In this document: positions 16,275 to 25,369 of the stretch, one piece after another
Numbering within the stretch: position 1 is the stretch's first letter
Layout: the number at the start of each line of letters is the position of its first letter
From: Antrihabitans auranticaus
GTDB lineage: Bacteria > Actinomycetota > Actinomycetes > Mycobacteriales > Mycobacteriaceae
Length of the DNA stretch: 64,000 bases
Assembly (NCBI RefSeq): GCF_016481275.1
Contig: NZ_JAEMNW010000003.1
Coordinates: forward strand, 744,001 to 808,000
Reading direction: 5' to 3'
Program-made: the position numbers and the translations under genes
Notes under the pieces: generated by a model
What the model saw: only the letters and a program-made list of their open reading frames with translations
What the model was told of the DNA's origin: nothing
Databases searched by the model: none

Positions 16275-16896
16275 AGCTCGATAACTCGAGGGCGTCATCC
16301 AACGTGGCCGCCCACTGACGGGCAATCTTCCTGCGCCGGACCGAGTCGTCTGTGAGGACATCGGCAAGGCCGAGGCCGCGTGCCATATCGAGAGTTGCCT
16401 GGACAAGGGTGTGTGCGACCGGGTCGGAATCGTTCACGCCGAGCGCCTCGACGGTGATCCGGTGGACCGCCCGGCCGAAGCGGGCCTCCAACGGCACGAT
16501 CTGCTCGCGCAGGACCGGATCTGCGGCAGCCTGCACCCACACCTGTAGTGCGGCCTTGAAGAACGGACCGGCGAAGGACTCGACCAGCGAGACAACGATC
16601 GCCTCGGTCCGGTGTGTGCCCGGCTCGATGCCGTCGAGCGTCTCGGATTCCTTGAGCGCCGTGACGATCCGCAGATCGAACATGAACTCGAGCGCTGCGA
16701 GGATCAGGTCTTCGCGGGTCGGGAAATGGTGCTGGGCGGCGCCGCGTGAGACTCCGGCCCGCTCGGCGACCACAGAAACCGTCGCCGTGGACCAGCCCAT
16801 TTCGGCAAGGCAATCGATCGTCGCCTCGAGCAGGCGCTGGCGAGTGGCGCGACTGCGGTCCTGCTTCGGTTCACGCACCGATGTCACGCCACTCAC
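16273..16896 (-). CDS. TetR regulator closing the acyl-CoA carboxylase operon
   Basis: A 207-residue TetR protein. The HTH is clear: RLLEATIDCLAEMGWSTATVSVVAERAGVSRGAAQHHFPTREDLILAALEFM, with AAQHHF in place of the more common YYHF. It starts with GTG 22 bp after the enoyl-CoA hydratase stop, so it belongs to the same transcript. Its position matches AtuR in the Pseudomonas acyclic-terpene operon and an autoregulated design: the regulator would bind the palindrome at 26224-26241 and perhaps the one at 20878-20891. The ligand is likely an acyl-CoA of this pathway. Confidence 0.88.
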   Translation of the reverse strand: MSGVTSVREPKQDRSRATRQRLLEATIDCLAEMGWSTATVSVVAERAGVSRGAAQHHFPTREDLILAALEFMFDLRIVTALKESETLDGIEPGTHRTEAIVVSLVESFAGPFFKAALQVWVQAAADPVLREQIVPLEARFGRAVHRITVEALGVNDSDPVAHTLVQATLDMARGLGLADVLTDDSVRRRKIARQWAATLDDALELSS

Positions 16897-16918
16897 CGTC
16901 CTTTCCTACAGCTAGCGC

Positions 16919-17689
16919 CTACTGGGCCCAGCTCGGCTGTCGCCGTTGCAAGAAGGCCATCATGCCTTCACGAACCTCATCGGTACCGAAGAAGCTCGCC
17001 GACCGTGCCGCAAGCTCGTCGGCCGACCGATCGAATTCTGCCAACATCGCCGCGGTGACCAGCCGCTTGCTCTCGGCGAGACCCTGCGGCGAACCCTTGC
17101 GGAGGTCGTCGCGCACTTTCGCAAGCTCGGCCTGCGGGTCGTCGACGGCGATCGTGACGAGCCCGACGTGCGCTGCCTCCGCGGCGTCGAACTTCTCGCC
17201 GGTGAGGTAGTACCGACTCGCAGCGCGTGAGCTCAGTCGTGGCAGCAGCGTCAACGAGATCATGAAGGGGGCGAGCCCCAGCCGAACTTCGGTGAGCGCG
17301 AACGAGCTACCGCTGCCGGCGATCACGATGTCACACGCCGCAACGATGCCCATGCCGCCCGCCCGCACGTTCCCATCGATCACGGCGACGACAGGCTTCG
17401 GGACCTCGATGAGCTGCCGCAGCAATGTCAGCATCGCGCGGGTCCGATCATCGGCTGCGACTGCCGGATCGGCGTTGCTCGCTTCGCTCAGATCTGCGCC
17501 CGCGCAGAACGTATTGCCTGCGTGTGTCAGCACGATCCCGCGAACAGCAGGATCACCGGCGGCCTGCTCGAGCCCCTCGACCAACTCACGAACGAGCTTC
17601 GACGACAGCGCGTTGCGATTGTGCGGCGAGTCGAGCGTGAGCGTCGCGAAACCGCTGTCGACGTCGTAGCGAACGTAGCGGTCTGCCAT
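16919..17689 (-). CDS. echA7: Enoyl-CoA hydratase of the carboxylase operon (EchA7-like)
   Basis: A 256-residue crotonase. The oxyanion-hole segments are visible (THAGNTFCAGADLSEASN and AVIDGNVRAGGMGIVAACDIVIAGSGSSFALTEVRLGLAP). Order and neighbours match the mycobacterial echA7-fadE12-accA2-accD2-fadE13 block and the Pseudomonas AtuE hydratase, which acts on an unsaturated carboxylated intermediate. At the usual positions of catalytic glutamates one sees EVRLG, where a Glu remains, so hydratase activity is plausible. It overlaps the upstream dehydrogenase stop by one base (TGATG), indicating translational coupling. A longer open frame upstream overlaps that gene and is not used. Confidence 0.85.
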   Translation of the reverse strand: MADRYVRYDVDSGFATLTLDSPHNRNALSSKLVRELVEGLEQAAGDPAVRGIVLTHAGNTFCAGADLSEASNADPAVAADDRTRAMLTLLRQLIEVPKPVVAVIDGNVRAGGMGIVAACDIVIAGSGSSFALTEVRLGLAPFMISLTLLPRLSSRAASRYYLTGEKFDAAEAAHVGLVTIAVDDPQAELAKVRDDLRKGSPQGLAESKRLVTAAMLAEFDRSADELAARSASFFGTDEVREGMMAFLQRRQPSWAQ

Positions 17690-18849
17690 CAGTACGACTT
17701 GCCCAAGCCGAGAGTGTGCTGCGCGACGAAGTTCAGCACCATCTCGCGGCTGACCGGTGCAATCCGGCCGATGCGCGCGGCCGCCAGCATCGACGCGAGG
17801 CCGTACTCCTTCGTGAGTCCGGCGCCGCCGTGCGTCTGGATTGCTTGGTCCAGCGCCTTGATGCTCGCCTCGGCGGCTGCGTACTTCGCCATGTTCGCAG
17901 CTTCGGCGGCCCCGAATTCGTCGCCGCTGTCGTAGAGGTGCGCTGCCTTCTGCATCATAAGTTTCGCCAGCTCGAGCTCGATCTTCACCTGTGCCAGCGG
18001 GTGCGAAATTCCTTGGTGCGCACCGATCGTGGTCTTCCATACTGTGCGCTCGTTGGCGTACTCGACGGCGCGGGCGATCGCGTATCGGCCCATGCCGACG
18101 GCCATGGCCGCGCCGAGGATGCGTTCGGGGTTCAGTCCCGCGAACAGCTGTGCGATGGCAGCGTCTTCCTGACCGACCAGCGCATCGGCCGGGAGCCGGA
18201 CGTCGTCGAAGAACAACGAGAACTGATGATCCGGCTCGATGATGTCCATCTCTTGCTGCGTCTTGACGAGGCCCTCGGCGTCGGTCGGCATGATGAACAG
18301 CGCCGGCTTGAGCTTACCGGTCTTCGAGTCTTCGGTGCGCGATACGACCAGAATCGCCTCGGCCTGGTCGACACCCGAGATGTAGTGCTTCTGACCGCGG
18401 ATGATCCAGTCTTCGCCGTCACGGCGCGCAGTCGTCGTGATCTGATGCGAGTTCGAGCCGGCATCCGGTTCGGTGATCGCGAAGACCATCTTGGTGGACC
18501 CGTCGGCCAGGCGTGGCAGCCACTTTTCCTTCTGCGCGTCTGTGCCGTACTTCGTGATGATGGTGCCGCAGATTGCCGGTGAGACGACGACGAGCAGGAG
18601 GCCTGCGCCGTTGGCTGCCATCTCTTCCTGGACCAGAGCGAGCTCGTAGATGCCTGCGCCGCCGCCGCCGTACTCCTCGGGCAGGTTGACGCCGAGGAAG
18701 CCGAGCTTGCCCGCCTCGTCCCACAGTTCGCTCAGCGCTTCGCCGGCGCGAGCCTTCGGCAGCACGTAGTCGCGGTAGTTGTACTTCTCCGTGAGGCCGG
18801 CAACCGCTGCGCGCAGTTCCTTCTGCTCTTCGGTCTCGATGAAGCTCAT
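17689..18849 (-). CDS. fadE12: Acyl-CoA dehydrogenase (FadE12-like)
   Basis: A 386-residue acyl-CoA dehydrogenase. It shows the middle-domain signature FAITEPDAGSNSHQITTTARRDGEDWIIRGQKHYISG, the C-terminal FAD/dimer segment QTHGGAGLTKEYGLASMLAAARIGRIAPVSREMVLN and a GRYAIARAVEYANERT helix. In the Atu and leucine pathways such enzymes oxidise the branched acyl-CoA before biotin-dependent carboxylation. The start ATG overlaps the stop of accA2 by 4 bp (ATGA). The gene order is that of mycobacterial fadE12. Substrate chain type is inferred from the operon. Confidence 0.88.
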   Translation of the reverse strand: MSFIETEEQKELRAAVAGLTEKYNYRDYVLPKARAGEALSELWDEAGKLGFLGVNLPEEYGGGGAGIYELALVQEEMAANGAGLLLVVVSPAICGTIITKYGTDAQKEKWLPRLADGSTKMVFAITEPDAGSNSHQITTTARRDGEDWIIRGQKHYISGVDQAEAILVVSRTEDSKTGKLKPALFIMPTDAEGLVKTQQEMDIIEPDHQFSLFFDDVRLPADALVGQEDAAIAQLFAGLNPERILGAAMAVGMGRYAIARAVEYANERTVWKTTIGAHQGISHPLAQVKIELELAKLMMQKAAHLYDSGDEFGAAEAANMAKYAAAEASIKALDQAIQTHGGAGLTKEYGLASMLAAARIGRIAPVSREMVLNFVAQHTLGLGKSY

Positions 18850-20819
18850 TCCTTCTCCTCTGCCTCTACTACTGCCAGTACGGCTCCGACATCGACCTGT
18901 TGGCCGACTGCGACGTTCAATTCGGTGAGCACGCCCGCGGCGGGAGCGGCGATTTTGTGCTCCATCTTCATGGCCTCGAGCCACAGGATCGGCTGGCCGA
19001 GTTCGACGGTGTCGCCCGCTGCGGCACCGAGTCGGATGACCGTTCCCGGCATCGGGGCGAGCAGGGAGCCCGCTGCCACCTGCTCGGTCGGGTCGATGAA
19101 GCGCGGCAACCGCCGCACGGCCACCGGACCCAGCGGCGAGTCGATGCTGACGAGGTCGCCGTAGCGCGCGACCTCGAACCGCCTGCGGACTCCGTCGACG
19201 TCGGCAATCACGACATCGGGAGTTGCCTCGACAACCTGGAGACCAGGTAGCCCGTCGACCTCGATACCTGTCCGAGTGTTGCGGTACTTGACCTCGTGGG
19301 TTCCCGACGTCCGGCTCTCGTAGGACTTGGTCTGCGCCTGGGCCGGCAGGTTGCGCCAACCACTGGGTAGTCCGCCGCCGACGCTGGCTTTCCGGCGATT
19401 TGCCGCGGCGTCCGCAAGTGCGGCGACCGCGATCGACACCGTCTCGTCTGCGTCGGATACCAACGGCGCCGAGAGCTTGTCGAGGCCGTGGGTATCGAAG
19501 AAGGCGGTATCGGTGTCGCCCGCGAGGAAGGCGGGATGGCGCAGTACCCGCACCAGGAGGGCACGGTTGGTGACGAGTCCGTGGATCTTGCCTCGCTGCA
19601 AGGCGGTAGCAAGCAGGTGCGCCGCATCGGAGCGTGATTCGCCGTAGGAGATGACCTTCGCGAGCATCGGGTCGTAGTGGACCCCGACGACCGAACCGTC
19701 GACGACGCCGGTGTCCAGCCTCACGCCGGGTCGGTCGAGCAAGTCGAATTCCGTGACGGTTCCGGGGATCTCGATGCGGTGGACAGTGCCGCTCTGCGGC
19801 TGCCAATCCTGGGCGGGGTCTTCGGCGTACAACCGGACCTCGATCGAGTGACCACGTTTCGCGGGCTGCTCGACCGGCAGCGGCAGACCTGCCGCGACCT
19901 GCAATTGCAACCGGACAAGGTCGAGACCCGTTGTGCACTCGGTGACCGGATGCTCCACCTGCAGGCGCGTGTTCATCTCGAGGAAGAAGAAGTCGCCCTT
20001 CTCGTCGGCGAGAAATTCGACGGTGCCCGCGCCTTCGTAGCCGATCGCCTCGGAGGCCAGACGTGCTGCGTCGAACAGGCGGTCGCGCATGCCGTCGATC
20101 TTTTCCACGAGCGGTGACGGCGCTTCTTCGACCACCTTCTGGTGCCGACGCTGGATCGAGCACTCGCGCTCGCCGACCGACCACACAGTGCCGTGCGTGT
20201 CGGCCATCACCTGAACCTCGATGTGGCGCCCGGTCTCCAGGTAACGCTCGCAGAAGACCGTGGGGTCGCCGAACGCAGATTCGGCTTCGCGCCGCGCACC
20301 GGCGATCTGGTCCTGCAGTTCGTCGAGCGCGCGGACGATCCGCATGCCGCGCCCGCCTCCGCCCGCAGACGCTTTGATGAGGACCGGCAGGTCCGCGGCG
20401 GTGACCTGAGCGGGATCGAGTTCGGCGAGAACGGGCACACCGGCCGCGTCCATCATCTTCTTGGACTCGACCTTGCTACCCATCTGCTCGATCGCCTTGA
20501 CAGGCGGACCGATCCAGGTCAGACCGGCATCGAGCACCGCTTTCGCGAAATCGGCGTTCTCCGAGAGAAAGCCGTAACCGGGGTGAATCGCGTCGGCTCC
20601 GGCGGCCTTGGCTGCCGCAATGACGAGGTCGCCGCGCAGGTAGGTCTCGCCGGGTGTGTTGCCCGGGAGGCGAATAGCGGCGTCCGCTTCTGCGACGTGC
20701 GGTGAATCCGCGTCGGCGTCGGAAAACACTGCGACGGTGCTGATGCCCATCTTGCGGCAGGTCGCGAAGACGCGGCGGGCAATTTCGCCGCGGTTGGCGA
20801 CGAGGACTGATGTGATCAC
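18846..20819 (-). CDS. accA2: Acyl-CoA carboxylase alpha subunit (biotin carboxylase and carrier)
   Basis: A 657-residue protein joining biotin carboxylase (residues about 1-445) to a biotin carrier domain at the C-terminus. Key marks are VLVANRGEIARRVFATCRKMG at the start, the ATP-grasp loop KASAGGGGRGMRIV, QVMADTHGTVWSVGERECSIQRRHQKVVEEAPSP, FLEMNTRLQVEHPVTE and the biotinylation motif EAMKMEH about 40 residues before the end. It works with the beta subunit encoded upstream. Order matches mycobacterial accA2 and Pseudomonas atuF. It starts with GTG after a 97-bp gap, the only sizeable break in the operon. Confidence 0.92.
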   Translation of the reverse strand: MITSVLVANRGEIARRVFATCRKMGISTVAVFSDADADSPHVAEADAAIRLPGNTPGETYLRGDLVIAAAKAAGADAIHPGYGFLSENADFAKAVLDAGLTWIGPPVKAIEQMGSKVESKKMMDAAGVPVLAELDPAQVTAADLPVLIKASAGGGGRGMRIVRALDELQDQIAGARREAESAFGDPTVFCERYLETGRHIEVQVMADTHGTVWSVGERECSIQRRHQKVVEEAPSPLVEKIDGMRDRLFDAARLASEAIGYEGAGTVEFLADEKGDFFFLEMNTRLQVEHPVTECTTGLDLVRLQLQVAAGLPLPVEQPAKRGHSIEVRLYAEDPAQDWQPQSGTVHRIEIPGTVTEFDLLDRPGVRLDTGVVDGSVVGVHYDPMLAKVISYGESRSDAAHLLATALQRGKIHGLVTNRALLVRVLRHPAFLAGDTDTAFFDTHGLDKLSAPLVSDADETVSIAVAALADAAANRRKASVGGGLPSGWRNLPAQAQTKSYESRTSGTHEVKYRNTRTGIEVDGLPGLQVVEATPDVVIADVDGVRRRFEVARYGDLVSIDSPLGPVAVRRLPRFIDPTEQVAAGSLLAPMPGTVIRLGAAAGDTVELGQPILWLEAMKMEHKIAAPAAGVLTELNVAVGQQVDVGAVLAVVEAEEKE

Positions 20820-20916
20820 GATTGGGTCCTATCGATCATCGCAGCGAGTACCGGAGCGCCGCGACGAACGGAGATCGGACACATACGTGTCAATGCAATA
20901 CAGCTCATCATCCCTC
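20820..20916. other. 97-bp gap inside the carboxylase operon
   Basis: All other joints in this operon overlap or are under 25 bp. The gap contains the palindrome GACACATACGTGTC and could hold an internal promoter for accA2, fadE12, echA7 and tetR. Confidence 0.4.
20878..20891. promoter_or_regulatory. Palindrome in the accD2-accA2 gap
   Basis: GACACATACGTGTC has GACAC/GTGTC arms and a 4-bp centre, 59 bp upstream of the accA2 start. It may be an internal operator. It does not resemble the palindrome at the operon head. Confidence 0.35.
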
Positions 20917-22515
20917 TCACATCCTGAAGACGCCGAAGCGTTCGGCGCCCTTGATCGGTTCGGTCGCAATGGCTGACAAGCACATTCCGAGAACGGTGCG
21001 GGTATCACGGGGATCGATGACGCCGTCGTCGTAGAGCATTCCCGACATGAACATAGGCAGCGATTCCTTCTCGATCTGCTGCTCGACCATCGCGCGCATG
21101 CCGGCGTCGGCCTGCTCGTCCCAGGCCTGACCGCGGGCTTCGGCGGCAGCCTTCGCGACGATCGAGATGACTCCCGCCAACTGTGCGCCGCCCATGACTG
21201 CGGACTTCGCGCTAGGCCAGGTGAACATGAAGCGCGGGTTGTACGCCCGACCCGACATACCGTACGCACCCGCGCCGTAGGACGCGCCCATGACCAGAGA
21301 AATATGCGGCACAGTCGAATTGGCGACGGCGTTGATCATCAGCGAGCCGTGCTTGATGATGCCGCCCTGCTCGTACTCCTTGCCGACCATGTAGCCGGTC
21401 GTGTTGTGCAGGAACAGCAGTGGGGTGTCGTACCGGTTTGCCAGCTGAATGAACTGCGTTGCCTTCTGCGCCTCTTCGGAGAACAGGACACCGCGTGCGT
21501 TGGCAAGGATGCCGACCGGGTAGCCGTGCAGTTCAGCCCATCCGGTGACGAGGCTGCCGCCGTACAGCGGCTTGAACTCGTCGAAATCCGAACCGTCGAC
21601 GATGCGGGCGACGACCTCGCGGGGATCGAACGGAACCTTCAGATCCGAAGGCACGATGCCGAGCAGATCGTCCTGGCTGTAGAGCGGATCGATGACCTCG
21701 GCGCGCGGCGCGGGTCCGCGTTTACGCCAGTTGAGGCGCCGGACGATCGATCGACCGATCCGGATCGCATCCTGCTCGTCCTGTGCGAAGTAGTCGGCAA
21801 GACCCGACTTGCGTGCGTGCATTTCTGCGCCGCCGAGGGATTCGTCGTCGGACTCTTCGCCGGTCGCCATCTTCACCAGCGGCGGTCCGCCGAGGAACAC
21901 CTTCGACCGTTCCTTGATCATCACGACGTGATCCGACATGCCGGGGATGTATGCGCCGCCGGCCGTCGAGTTGCCGAAAACCAGTGCGATCGTGGGGATT
22001 CCGGCAGCCGATGCCCGCGTGAGATCGCGGAACATCTGCCCGCCTGGGACGAAGACTTCCTTCTGCGTCGGCAGGTCGGCACCGCCGGACTCGACGAGCG
22101 AAATCACCGGCAGGTGGTTCTCACGGACGATATCGTTGATACGCAACGTCTTTCGCAGTGTCCACGGGTTCGACGTGCCGCCCTTGACCGTCGGGTCCGG
22201 AGCCACGATCATGCATTCGACACCTTCGACTATGCCGATACCTGCGATGTTCGACGCACCGACCTGAAACTGGCTGCCGTAGGCGGCAAGCGGGCACAGT
22301 TCGAGGAAGGGCGAGTCCTCGTCGATGAGGAGTTCGATCCGCTCGCGGGCAGTCAGCTTGCCGCGCTTGCGATGCCGGGCCACCTTGTCCGGTCCGCCGC
22401 CGGCGATGGCCTTGGCGAGCTCCGTCTCGACCTCCGCGAGCTTGGCTGTCATGGCCTCCGCAGCAGCGGCGTAGTCCGCGGAGTTCGGGTCGAGGGTTGT
22501 TCGCAGAATGCTCAC
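20917..22515 (-). CDS. accD2: Acyl-CoA carboxylase beta subunit (carboxyltransferase)
   Basis: A 532-residue carboxyltransferase of the MCC/GCC beta type. Marks include HRKRGKLTARERIELLIDEDSPFLEL, IAGIGIVEGVECMIVAPDPTVKGGT, the oxyanion glycines in VFGNSTAGGAYIPGMSDHVVMI, and a C-terminal MGASYGAGAYGMSGRAYNPRFMFTWPSAKSAVMGG. The N-terminal MLSILRTTLDPNS is reached by a GTG whose first four bases overlap the stop of the next gene (GTGA). It pairs with accA2 to carboxylate a beta-methyl-unsaturated acyl-CoA in the model pathways (methylcrotonyl- or geranyl-CoA). Specificity cannot be set from sequence alone. Confidence 0.92.
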   Translation of the reverse strand: MSILRTTLDPNSADYAAAAEAMTAKLAEVETELAKAIAGGGPDKVARHRKRGKLTARERIELLIDEDSPFLELCPLAAYGSQFQVGASNIAGIGIVEGVECMIVAPDPTVKGGTSNPWTLRKTLRINDIVRENHLPVISLVESGGADLPTQKEVFVPGGQMFRDLTRASAAGIPTIALVFGNSTAGGAYIPGMSDHVVMIKERSKVFLGGPPLVKMATGEESDDESLGGAEMHARKSGLADYFAQDEQDAIRIGRSIVRRLNWRKRGPAPRAEVIDPLYSQDDLLGIVPSDLKVPFDPREVVARIVDGSDFDEFKPLYGGSLVTGWAELHGYPVGILANARGVLFSEEAQKATQFIQLANRYDTPLLFLHNTTGYMVGKEYEQGGIIKHGSLMINAVANSTVPHISLVMGASYGAGAYGMSGRAYNPRFMFTWPSAKSAVMGGAQLAGVISIVAKAAAEARGQAWDEQADAGMRAMVEQQIEKESLPMFMSGMLYDDGVIDPRDTRTVLGMCLSAIATEPIKGAERFGVFRM

Positions 22516-23657
22516 TGGTACCCCAACAGTTTCGAGGCCAGCATTGTCATGATTTCGTCTGTGCCGCCGCCGATTCCGATGATCCGGAAGTCGCGGTAGA
22601 TGCGCTCGACCTCGGATTCCCGCATGTAGCCCATACCGCCGAAAAGCTGGACGGCTTCGTTGACCACCCAGGCGCCGTTCTCGACGGCAGTGTTCTTGGC
22701 GAAGCACACCTCGGTGATGAGGTTGGTCTCGCCCGCTTCGGCTCGCTCGACCAGCGCACGGGTGTAGACACGCGCGACGTCCACCTTGCGCTGCATCTCC
22801 GCGAGCTTCATCTGGACGTGCTGGCGGCTGATCAGTGGCCGGCCGAAGGTCTGCCGGTCGCGGCACCACGCCACGGCGAGGTCGAGTGCGCGCTGTGCGT
22901 GCCCGTACGCGAGCACCGCCAGCCCGATGCGTTCCGACATGAATGCCGCTGCGATCTGGGCGAACCCGCTGTTCTCGGCTCCGACGAGGTTCTCGACCGG
23001 GACACGGACGTCGACGTAGGACAGCTCGGCGGTGTCGGACGCGAGCCAGCCCATCTTGTCGAGCTTGCGCGAGACCGTGAAGCCGGGAGTGTTCTTGTCG
23101 ACGACAAGCAGTGAGACGCCGCCTGCGCCAGGGCCGCCGGTCCGTACGGCAGTGGTTACGAAGTCGGCGCGCACACCGGAGGTGATGAAGGTCTTCGAGC
23201 CGTTGACGATGTAGTGGTCACCGTCGCGCTTGGCCGTCGTCGTGATGTTGTTGACGTCCGAACCGCCGCCGGGCTCGGTGATCGCGAGCGAGCCGATCAT
23301 GTCGCCTGCGAGCGTCGGCTTTACATAGCGGTCGATGAGATCCTGATTGCCCGACGCGATGATGTGCGGAACAGCGATCGCACAGGTGAACAGCGATGCC
23401 CAGAGGCCACCGGAGACTCCGGCGTAGAGAGCCTCTTCGACGAGCGTGCACTCGTCGACGCGTGTGCCACCCGAGCCGCCGACCGATTCCGGGAAGGCAA
23501 GCCCGAGCAGGCCCAGCTGACCGGCCTTCTTGTGCAGTTCGCGTGGCAGTTCGCCTTCGCGCTCCCACTGATCGAGGTCGGGAAGAATCTCGCGTTCGAC
23601 GAATCCGCGAACGGTGGCGCGCAGCGCTTTCCGCTCGTCATCTGTCCAAATGCTCAA
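22512..23657 (-). CDS. fadE13: Acyl-CoA dehydrogenase (FadE13-like)
   Basis: A 381-residue acyl-CoA dehydrogenase with the full set of signatures: LAITEPGGGSDVNNITTTAKRDGDHYIVNGSKTFITSG in the middle domain and VQLFGGMGYMRESEVERIYRDFRIIGIGGGTDEIM at the C-terminus, where the final Glu matches the catalytic base in the isovaleryl/short-branched group. It begins with TTG, reached by a TTGA overlap with the AtuA-like stop; the AGGAG 7 bp upstream decides this start. It is the second dehydrogenase of the operon and only weakly similar to FadE12, so the two probably act on different intermediates. Confidence 0.9.
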   Translation of the reverse strand: MSIWTDDERKALRATVRGFVEREILPDLDQWEREGELPRELHKKAGQLGLLGLAFPESVGGSGGTRVDECTLVEEALYAGVSGGLWASLFTCAIAVPHIIASGNQDLIDRYVKPTLAGDMIGSLAITEPGGGSDVNNITTTAKRDGDHYIVNGSKTFITSGVRADFVTTAVRTGGPGAGGVSLLVVDKNTPGFTVSRKLDKMGWLASDTAELSYVDVRVPVENLVGAENSGFAQIAAAFMSERIGLAVLAYGHAQRALDLAVAWCRDRQTFGRPLISRQHVQMKLAEMQRKVDVARVYTRALVERAEAGETNLITEVCFAKNTAVENGAWVVNEAVQLFGGMGYMRESEVERIYRDFRIIGIGGGTDEIMTMLASKLLGYQ

Positions 23658-25369
23658 GGGAGTAGCTCCTCTGGAATTTCGATGAACCGGGACCGCAGCC
23701 ACTCCGCGAGTCCCTTTGCCTGTGGATCGAATCGGGCTTGGTATGCCACGCCCTTGCCGAGCAGTCCTTCGATGACGAAGTTGATCGCCCGAAGGTTGGG
23801 CAGAACGTGCCGCTGCACCGTGAGCGGCGCAGCCTCCGGCAGTAGCCGTTGCAGCTCGTCGGTGGTCAATGTGTTGACGAGCCAACGCCATTGGTCGTCG
23901 GTTCGTACCCAGACGCCGATGTTCGCGTTGCCACCCTTGTCCCCGCTGCGAGCGAGGGCGATCGTGCCCAGAGGTACCCGGCGGGTTGCACCAGCCGGCA
24001 GAGGTTCCGGTAGTTCCGGCTCGTCGACGGCTGCCAACGGCAGGGTCTCCGACGCCGGTGCGATGTCGAGTCGACTGCCGTCGGCGAGCGCTGCAATGTG
24101 CGGCACCTTGTCGGCGTCGACGTAACCGGCGGTGAAGATCCCGTACGGCGAACCGTTGCCGGGCAACGACGTGAAGCTGCACCCCGGGTAGCTCGCGAGT
24201 GCCAACTCGACGGCGACGCTCGAGAACGACCGTCCGACCTTGTTCGGGTCCGAATCGCGGACCACGCAGCGCAGCAGCGCGCTGGCCTGCTCCTCGGTCT
24301 CGGCGTCCGGTCGATCCAAACGCGCCAGCGTCCAATCGATTTCGGCCGGACGCACGGTGAGCCACGATTCGAGCTGCTTCTGCGCCAGCTCGGCCTTGGC
24401 CTCGATGTCGAGGCCGGTGAGGATGAACTCCATCTCGTTGCGGAAACCGCCGAGCGTGTTCAGGGAGACCTTCAACTGCGGGGGCGGCGCTTCGCCGACG
24501 ACCCCGCTGATCAGTACGCGGTCTGTGCCGTCCGAGCTGAGCGCGATCGTGTCCAGGCGGGTCGTCACGTCGGGTCCGGCGTAGCGGGCGCTCTGAATCT
24601 CGTACATCAGCTGCGCCTCGACAGTGTCGACAGTGACTGCGCCGCCGGTGTTCTCGTGCTTGGTGATGACGCTGGAACCGTCCCGGCGGATCTCCGCGAT
24701 CGGAAATCCGGGTCGGGTGAGGTCGGCGATCTCTGTGAAGAAGGAGTAGTTGCCGCCGGTCGCCTGGGTGCTGCACTCGATGACGTGGCCTGCGACGACA
24801 GCACCGGCTAGCTCGTTGTAATCGGTTCGTCCCCAACCGAAATGGGCGGCGGCAGGACCGACGATCACCGACGCATCGGTGACACGTCCGGTCACGACGA
24901 CGTCCGCGCCGGCATTGAGGCACTCCACGATTCCCCACGCGCCGAGGTAGGCGTTGGCCGCCAGCGGGGTACCCAGGTTGAATTCGGCAGCGCGCGCGGA
25001 GATGTTGTCGCCCTCGACGTGTGCGATCTTTGCGGTGACTCCGAGCTTCTCGGCAACCTCGCGCAGCTTGGTCGCCAAGCCGGCGGGATTGAGGCCGCCC
25101 GCATTGACGACGACTTGAACGTTGCGGTCGAGCGCGAGTCCCAGGCAATCTTCCATCTGGCGCACAAAGGTTTTGGCGTAGCCGAGGTTGGGGTCCTTCA
25201 TGAGGTCGCGACCGAGGATGAGCATTGTGAGCTCGGCGAGGTAGTCGCCGGTCAGGACATCGAGTTCCCCACCTTCGAGCATCTCGCGGACCGCGCTGAT
25301 GCGGTCGCCGTAGAAACCGGAACAGTTGCCGATCCGGATCACGTTCGGATCGGTTGCAAGTGCCGTCAT
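23654..25369 (-). CDS. AtuA-like acyclic-terpene-utilisation family protein (DUF1446)
   Basis: A 571-residue protein of the AtuA/DUF1446 family. The N-terminal 440 residues start with VIRIGNCSGFYGDRISAVREMLEGGELDVLTGDYLAELTM and contain VVVNAGGLNPAGLATKLREV, typical of the family. The C-terminal 120 residues (GTIALARSGDKGGNANIGVWVRTDDQWRWLVNTLT) form the associated small domain. Its biochemical role is unknown. It is required for geraniol/citronellol growth in Pseudomonas, and the mycobacterial homologue is Rv0976c at the same operon position. The ATG overlaps the previous stop by 4 bp (ATGA). A longer upstream open frame has no family similarity. Confidence 0.85.
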   Translation of the reverse strand: MTALATDPNVIRIGNCSGFYGDRISAVREMLEGGELDVLTGDYLAELTMLILGRDLMKDPNLGYAKTFVRQMEDCLGLALDRNVQVVVNAGGLNPAGLATKLREVAEKLGVTAKIAHVEGDNISARAAEFNLGTPLAANAYLGAWGIVECLNAGADVVVTGRVTDASVIVGPAAAHFGWGRTDYNELAGAVVAGHVIECSTQATGGNYSFFTEIADLTRPGFPIAEIRRDGSSVITKHENTGGAVTVDTVEAQLMYEIQSARYAGPDVTTRLDTIALSSDGTDRVLISGVVGEAPPPQLKVSLNTLGGFRNEMEFILTGLDIEAKAELAQKQLESWLTVRPAEIDWTLARLDRPDAETEEQASALLRCVVRDSDPNKVGRSFSSVAVELALASYPGCSFTSLPGNGSPYGIFTAGYVDADKVPHIAALADGSRLDIAPASETLPLAAVDEPELPEPLPAGATRRVPLGTIALARSGDKGGNANIGVWVRTDDQWRWLVNTLTTDELQRLLPEAAPLTVQRHVLPNLRAINFVIEGLLGKGVAYQARFDPQAKGLAEWLRSRFIEIPEELLP

